A stretch of DNA of 34,033 nucleotides from Hydrogenophilaceae bacterium (GTDB lineage Bacteria > Pseudomonadota > Gammaproteobacteria > Burkholderiales > Thiobacillaceae): the NCBI GenBank assembly GCA_024709485.1, contig JANJWO010000015.1, positions 1 through 34,033 of the forward strand, given 5' to 3'. The translations under genes and the position numbers were made by a program. Below the pieces are notes generated by a model. It had not been told where the DNA came from. It ran no database searches and was given only the letters and a program-made list of their open reading frames with translations. Below are positions 31,455-34,033 of the stretch, in pieces. Every line of letters begins with the position of its first letter. The stretch's first letter is position 1.

Positions 31455-32717
31455 CTAGGAGCGTTTTTCCAGGATGGCGGCAAAAAAACCGTCCGTGCCG
31501 TGCACGGCGGGGTTGGTCTGCAGATAGTCGCCGGTGTCGAGCGCGATGCGCGCGGCCGCCAGCGCCTGGTTCGCGGGGAGGCGCTCGAACTCGGCATGCT
31601 CGGCGAGAAAAGCCTCGACGACGCTCTGGTTTTCCGTCGGCAGCAGGCTGCAGGTGGCATACACCAGCCGGCCGCCGGGCTTCACCAGCCTGGCCCCGGC
31701 GCGGATCAGGCTCGCCTGGGTCTGCGCGAGCGAGGCCAGCGTCTGCGGCGACTGGCGGAACTTCAGGTCCGGGTTGCGGCGCAGCGTGCCGAGGCCCGAG
31801 CAGGGCGCATCGATCAGCACGCGGTCGAGCTTGCCGGCCAGGCGCTTCAGGCGCGTGTCGTTTTCGCTGGCGATGAGCTGCGCGGTCACGTTCGACAGCC
31901 CGGAGCGCTTCAGACGCGGCGACAATTTGGACAGCCGCTTCTCGCTGATGTCGAAGGCATAGAGCCGCCCGGTCGAGGCCATGGCCGCGCCCAGCGCCAG
32001 GGTCTTGCCGCCGGCGCCGGCGCACAGGTCGGCCACCATCTCGCCGCGCCGCGCGCCGGTCAAGAGCGCGAGCAACTGGCTGCCCTCGTCCTGCACCTCG
32101 ACCAGGCCCTCCTTGAACAAGGCCTGACGCGACAGCTCGAAAGGCTGGCCGATGCGGATGCCCCAGGGCGAGAAAGGCGTCGCCTGCGCCGCGATGCCGG
32201 CGGCGCGCAGCCGGTCCAGCACCGCATCGCGATTGGTCTTCTGCACATTCACCCGCACATCCAGCGGCGCCGGCTGCGCGAGCGCGCGGCCCAGCGCGAG
32301 GATGGCCGCGTCGTCATGCACGGCGCGCAGCGAGTCGATCACCCACTCCGGCAACTCGGCCTTGACGGACAGCGGCGCGCCGTCGAGCGATCCGGCTTTG
32401 GCCTCGGCCAGCCTGGCGCGATCCTTCTCGCGGGTGAGCGGCTCCAGCTCGCGCAGGCTGATGCCGCGAAAGCGCGCGAGCCACAACAGCAGCCACAATC
32501 GCGGCGTGGCCTCGGGCATGAGCCAGCGCAAGGCGAGCAGATGGCGCAGCACGCCGTACACGCAGTCGGCGATGCGCTCGCGGTCATGGGCGCCAAGCTT
32601 GGGATTGCGGCGGAAATAGGCCGACAGCAGCGCATCGGCCGGCGCCGAGAATCGCAGCACTTCAACCAGCAAAGTGCTTGCTTCCTGCAGCAGGATTGGA
32701 GTAAGTTTGAATTGCAC
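31455..32717 (-). CDS. RsmB/NOP-family RNA (cytosine-5)-methyltransferase
   Basis: A 420-residue SAM-dependent RNA methyltransferase. The SAM site is visible as VADLCAGAGGKTLALG; the two family cysteines are in DAPCSGLGTLRRNPDLK and ATCSLLPTEN. The N-terminal region (residues 1-130) is a shortened NusB-like helical domain, smaller than in E. coli RsmB (429 residues overall), so orthology to RsmB (m5C967 of 16S rRNA) is likely but not certain. The start is a GTG at 32717 with no Shine-Dalgarno, because the sequence before it is CATTACCCCCC. It is divergent from a small gene whose ATG is only 15 bp away. Confidence 0.9.
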   Translation of the reverse strand: MQFKLTPILLQEASTLLVEVLRFSAPADALLSAYFRRNPKLGAHDRERIADCVYGVLRHLLALRWLMPEATPRLWLLLWLARFRGISLRELEPLTREKDRARLAEAKAGSLDGAPLSVKAELPEWVIDSLRAVHDDAAILALGRALAQPAPLDVRVNVQKTNRDAVLDRLRAAGIAAQATPFSPWGIRIGQPFELSRQALFKEGLVEVQDEGSQLLALLTGARRGEMVADLCAGAGGKTLALGAAMASTGRLYAFDISEKRLSKLSPRLKRSGLSNVTAQLIASENDTRLKRLAGKLDRVLIDAPCSGLGTLRRNPDLKFRQSPQTLASLAQTQASLIRAGARLVKPGGRLVYATCSLLPTENQSVVEAFLAEHAEFERLPANQALAAARIALDTGDYLQTNPAVHGTDGFFAAILEKRS

Positions 32718-32732
32718 GGGGGGTAATGAATT

Positions 32733-33152
32733 ATGGAACTGACGCTTTACCGGGAAGATCCGATTCTACGCGAGACGCGGCACTTGCCGGCCGACATCTA
32801 CAACCTGGCGCACCTGCTGCTGGCGCGCAGAATGCAGGCAGGCGGAAAATCCTGCGTCTTCGTGCCCATCCGCAGCATGCAATACCTCGCCGTCATCGAC
32901 ACGGAAGAAATCGTCTTCGTCGACCGCGAACAGCCCTCGCAAGTGCAACTGGCCTGGCAGGACTTCCATCGCCAGGACCGCAACGGCATCAACGAACGCA
33001 TCCAATTCGAGGTCGCGTATTACACCAGCGACTCGCTCGACATCATGACCCGGCTGATGAGCGAGCTTCCCAAGGCCATGCAGGTCATGGCCGGCAAGGA
33101 CCGCATCGAGCGGCCGGCCGCGGTGCTGCAGTTTCCGGGCCGGCCGGGCTGA
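32733..33152 (+). CDS. Conserved-looking protein of unknown function
   Basis: A 139-residue soluble, acidic/basic mixed protein that I do not recognise. It has no signal peptide or membrane helix. Strand-rich stretches (SCVFVPIRSMQYLAVIDTEEIVFVD and ERIQFEVAYYTSD) surround a helical middle, and a helix (SLDIMTRLMSELPKAMQVM) lies near the end. GGGGGG (32718-32723) before the ATG may serve as ribosome-binding site. The start is 15 bp from that of the divergent methyltransferase gene, so each promoter must lie within the other coding region or be very compact. Codon usage and GC content look like the neighbours, which supports a real gene. Confidence 0.75.
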   Translation: MELTLYREDPILRETRHLPADIYNLAHLLLARRMQAGGKSCVFVPIRSMQYLAVIDTEEIVFVDREQPSQVQLAWQDFHRQDRNGINERIQFEVAYYTSDSLDIMTRLMSELPKAMQVMAGKDRIERPAAVLQFPGRPG

Positions 33153-33210
33153 CCCGGCGCGGCGCGTTTCAACTTCGAGTTTCAAGCGGCAAGCTCCTCC
33201 TGGAGGTCCC

Positions 33211-33313
33211 CCCTCCCCACGCGTGGGGAGGGTTTTTGCCACCCCTTCCCCCTCCCAGCCTCCCCCACTAGTGGGGGCGGCGTAACCCCGTTTCCTCCCC
33301 ACTTGTGGGGAGG
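33211..33313. repeat. Cluster of three CCCTCCCC/CCCCCAC palindromes
   Basis: Copy 1 (33211-33232) has arms CCCTCCCC/GGGGAGGG around ACGCGT and is fully palindromic; TTTTT follows, so it may end the upstream gene. Copy 2 (33262-33277) is CCCCCACTAGTGGGGG, palindromic over all 16 bases. Copy 3 (33294-33313) has arms CCTCCCC/GGGGAGG around ACTTGT and is followed by a G-run. All belong to the family found in coaBC (19177-19198). The 225-bp stretch 33153-33377 holds no gene apart from this. Confidence 0.85.
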
Positions 33314-33377
33314 GACCGGGGGGGGGAGGGTGTTTGCCTCGCGCCGCCGCCTTGCCGTTTGCGGCTTGACTCCGTGT

Positions 33378-33593
33378 TCAGGCGGGGATGTCGGGCACGA
33401 GCTGCATGCTCAGGCGTTCGATTTCGTCCTTGAGATTGAGCTTGCGTTTTTTCAGGCGCTGCAGGGCGATCTGATCCCGGAAGCGGGTCGTCTCCAGATG
33501 ATCGATTACCGCGTCGAGGTCACGGTGCTCGGTTTCCAGCCCGGCGATGCGGATGCGGATTTTCGCGGTTTCGGTTTCGCTGAGAGTAGCCAT
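33378..33593 (-). CDS. DUF465 (YdcH-like) small coiled-coil protein
   Basis: A 71-residue, highly charged helical protein. The pattern [39 protein letters not shown] is the YdcH/DUF465 signature, and the whole chain is predicted as one coiled coil. Family function is unknown. I prefer the ATG at 33593 to the TTG at 33602; there is no clear Shine-Dalgarno for either. It is divergent from purE with 62 bp between starts. Confidence 0.85.
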   Translation of the reverse strand: MATLSETETAKIRIRIAGLETEHRDLDAVIDHLETTRFRDQIALQRLKKRKLNLKDEIERLSMQLVPDIPA

Positions 33594-33655
33594 GGCGCCC
33601 AATCACAAGTCACGATTTCGGTAGAATACACGCTTTAAAACCAACAGGATCAGCC

Positions 33656-34033
33656 ATGTCCCAGCCACTTGTCGGTGTCGTCATGGGGTCTTCCAGCGAC
33701 TGGGAGGTGATGCAGCATGCCGTCGCCCAGCTCAAGGTGTTCGACATTCCCCACGAGGCGCGCGTGGTGTCCGCCCACCGCACCCCCGACCTGCTCTACG
33801 AATATGCCGCCAGCGCGGAAAAGCGCGGCCTGGCGGCCATCATCGCCGGCGCCGGCGGCGCCGCCCACCTGCCCGGCATGCTCGCCGCCAAGACCATCGT
33901 GCCGGTGCTGGGCGTGCCGGTGCCGTCCAAATACTTGAAGGGCCAGGACTCGCTGTATTCCATCGTGCAGATGCCCAAGGGCATCCCGGTCGCGACCTTC
34001 GCCATCGGCGAGGCCGGCGCGGCCAACGCCGGC
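33656..34033 (+). CDS. purE: N5-carboxyaminoimidazole ribonucleotide mutase PurE, 5' part
   Basis: The first 126 codons of class I PurE, which converts N5-CAIR to CAIR in purine synthesis. [45 protein letters not shown] and [31 protein letters not shown] are the standard motifs, with S and H in the SAHRTP segment at the active site. AGGAT (33646-33650) precedes the ATG, and a -10-like TAGAAT lies at 33622-33627. The gene runs off the window end in frame; purK is expected beyond it. Confidence 0.97.
   Translation, partial: MSQPLVGVVMGSSSDWEVMQHAVAQLKVFDIPHEARVVSAHRTPDLLYEYAASAEKRGLAAIIAGAGGAAHLPGMLAAKTIVPVLGVPVPSKYLKGQDSLYSIVQMPKGIPVATFAIGEAGAANAG

Noticed and set aside
28888-32025. Very long open frames antisense to or out of frame with the FadL/acyl-CoA ligase/methyltransferase region (also 29088-32726 on the + strand)
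   Set aside because: They overlap genes with clear motifs, have low-complexity Arg/Ala/Gly/His-rich translations, and are what high-GC DNA gives by chance.
1-34033. tRNA, rRNA, insertion sequences, prophage or integrase genes
   Set aside because: None could be recognised on either strand; the only repeat-type elements are the short inverted or tandem repeats listed.

Overview
The window is about 34 kb of GC-rich DNA with tightly packed, frequently overlapping genes. It reads as a chromosomal segment of a betaproteobacterium, probably near Nitrosomonadales (Thiobacillus/Sulfuricella/Gallionella-like). This rests on gene content and order (mrdA-rodA-rlpA-dacA-dat-ybeD-lipB-lipA-lnt, coaBC/radC, rpmB-rpmG) and on protein style. 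No 16S rRNA or tRNA gene is present to fix the taxon.

Region 1 (1-8113, mostly + strand) is a cell-envelope and lipoate block: the 3' end of mrdA (PBP2), rodA, rlpA, a D-Ala-D-Ala carboxypeptidase and a D-amino-acid aminotransferase. A 109-bp inverted-repeat element follows, then ybeD, lipB, lipA and lnt. A small convergent gene of unknown function lies between lipB and lipA. Region 2 (8128-19415) begins with dut and ends with coaBC, both on the - strand. Between them sits a complete Cu(I)/Ag(I) efflux module: cytochrome c - cusF-like - cusC - cusB(-cusF fusion) - cusA on the - strand, with the divergent regulators cusR-cusS on the + strand. The shared control region carries a palindromic box. 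coaBC and dut are adjacent in many relatives, so the metal module looks like an insertion. coaBC itself carries an in-frame palindromic repeat of about 18 codons. Region 3 (19461-20765) holds radC, rpmB, rpmG and a strong terminator.

Region 4 (20856-25436) is the most notable part: a full diffusible-signal-factor (DSF) system. RpfF (signal synthase, + strand) converges on the rpfG-rpfC pair (HD-GYP response regulator and hybrid sensor kinase, - strand). The rpfF start is preceded by a nested 44-nt inverted repeat that covers part of its Shine-Dalgarno sequence. The RpfC homologue has an extra, apparently degenerate receiver domain. Region 5 (25737-32717, all - strand) looks like one transcription unit ending in a terminator: an rsmB-type RNA methyltransferase, a long-chain acyl-CoA synthetase, a FadL-type porin, an MscS-type channel and an acyl-CoA desaturase. 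It may supply, import and activate the fatty acids that the DSF system uses, although that link is inference. A G-rich 9-bp tandem repeat fills the synthetase/fadL gap where a ribosome-binding site is expected.

Region 6 (32733-34033) has a small gene of unknown function, a cluster of three CCCTCCCC-type palindromes (the same family as the one inside coaBC), a DUF465 gene and the 5' part of purE.
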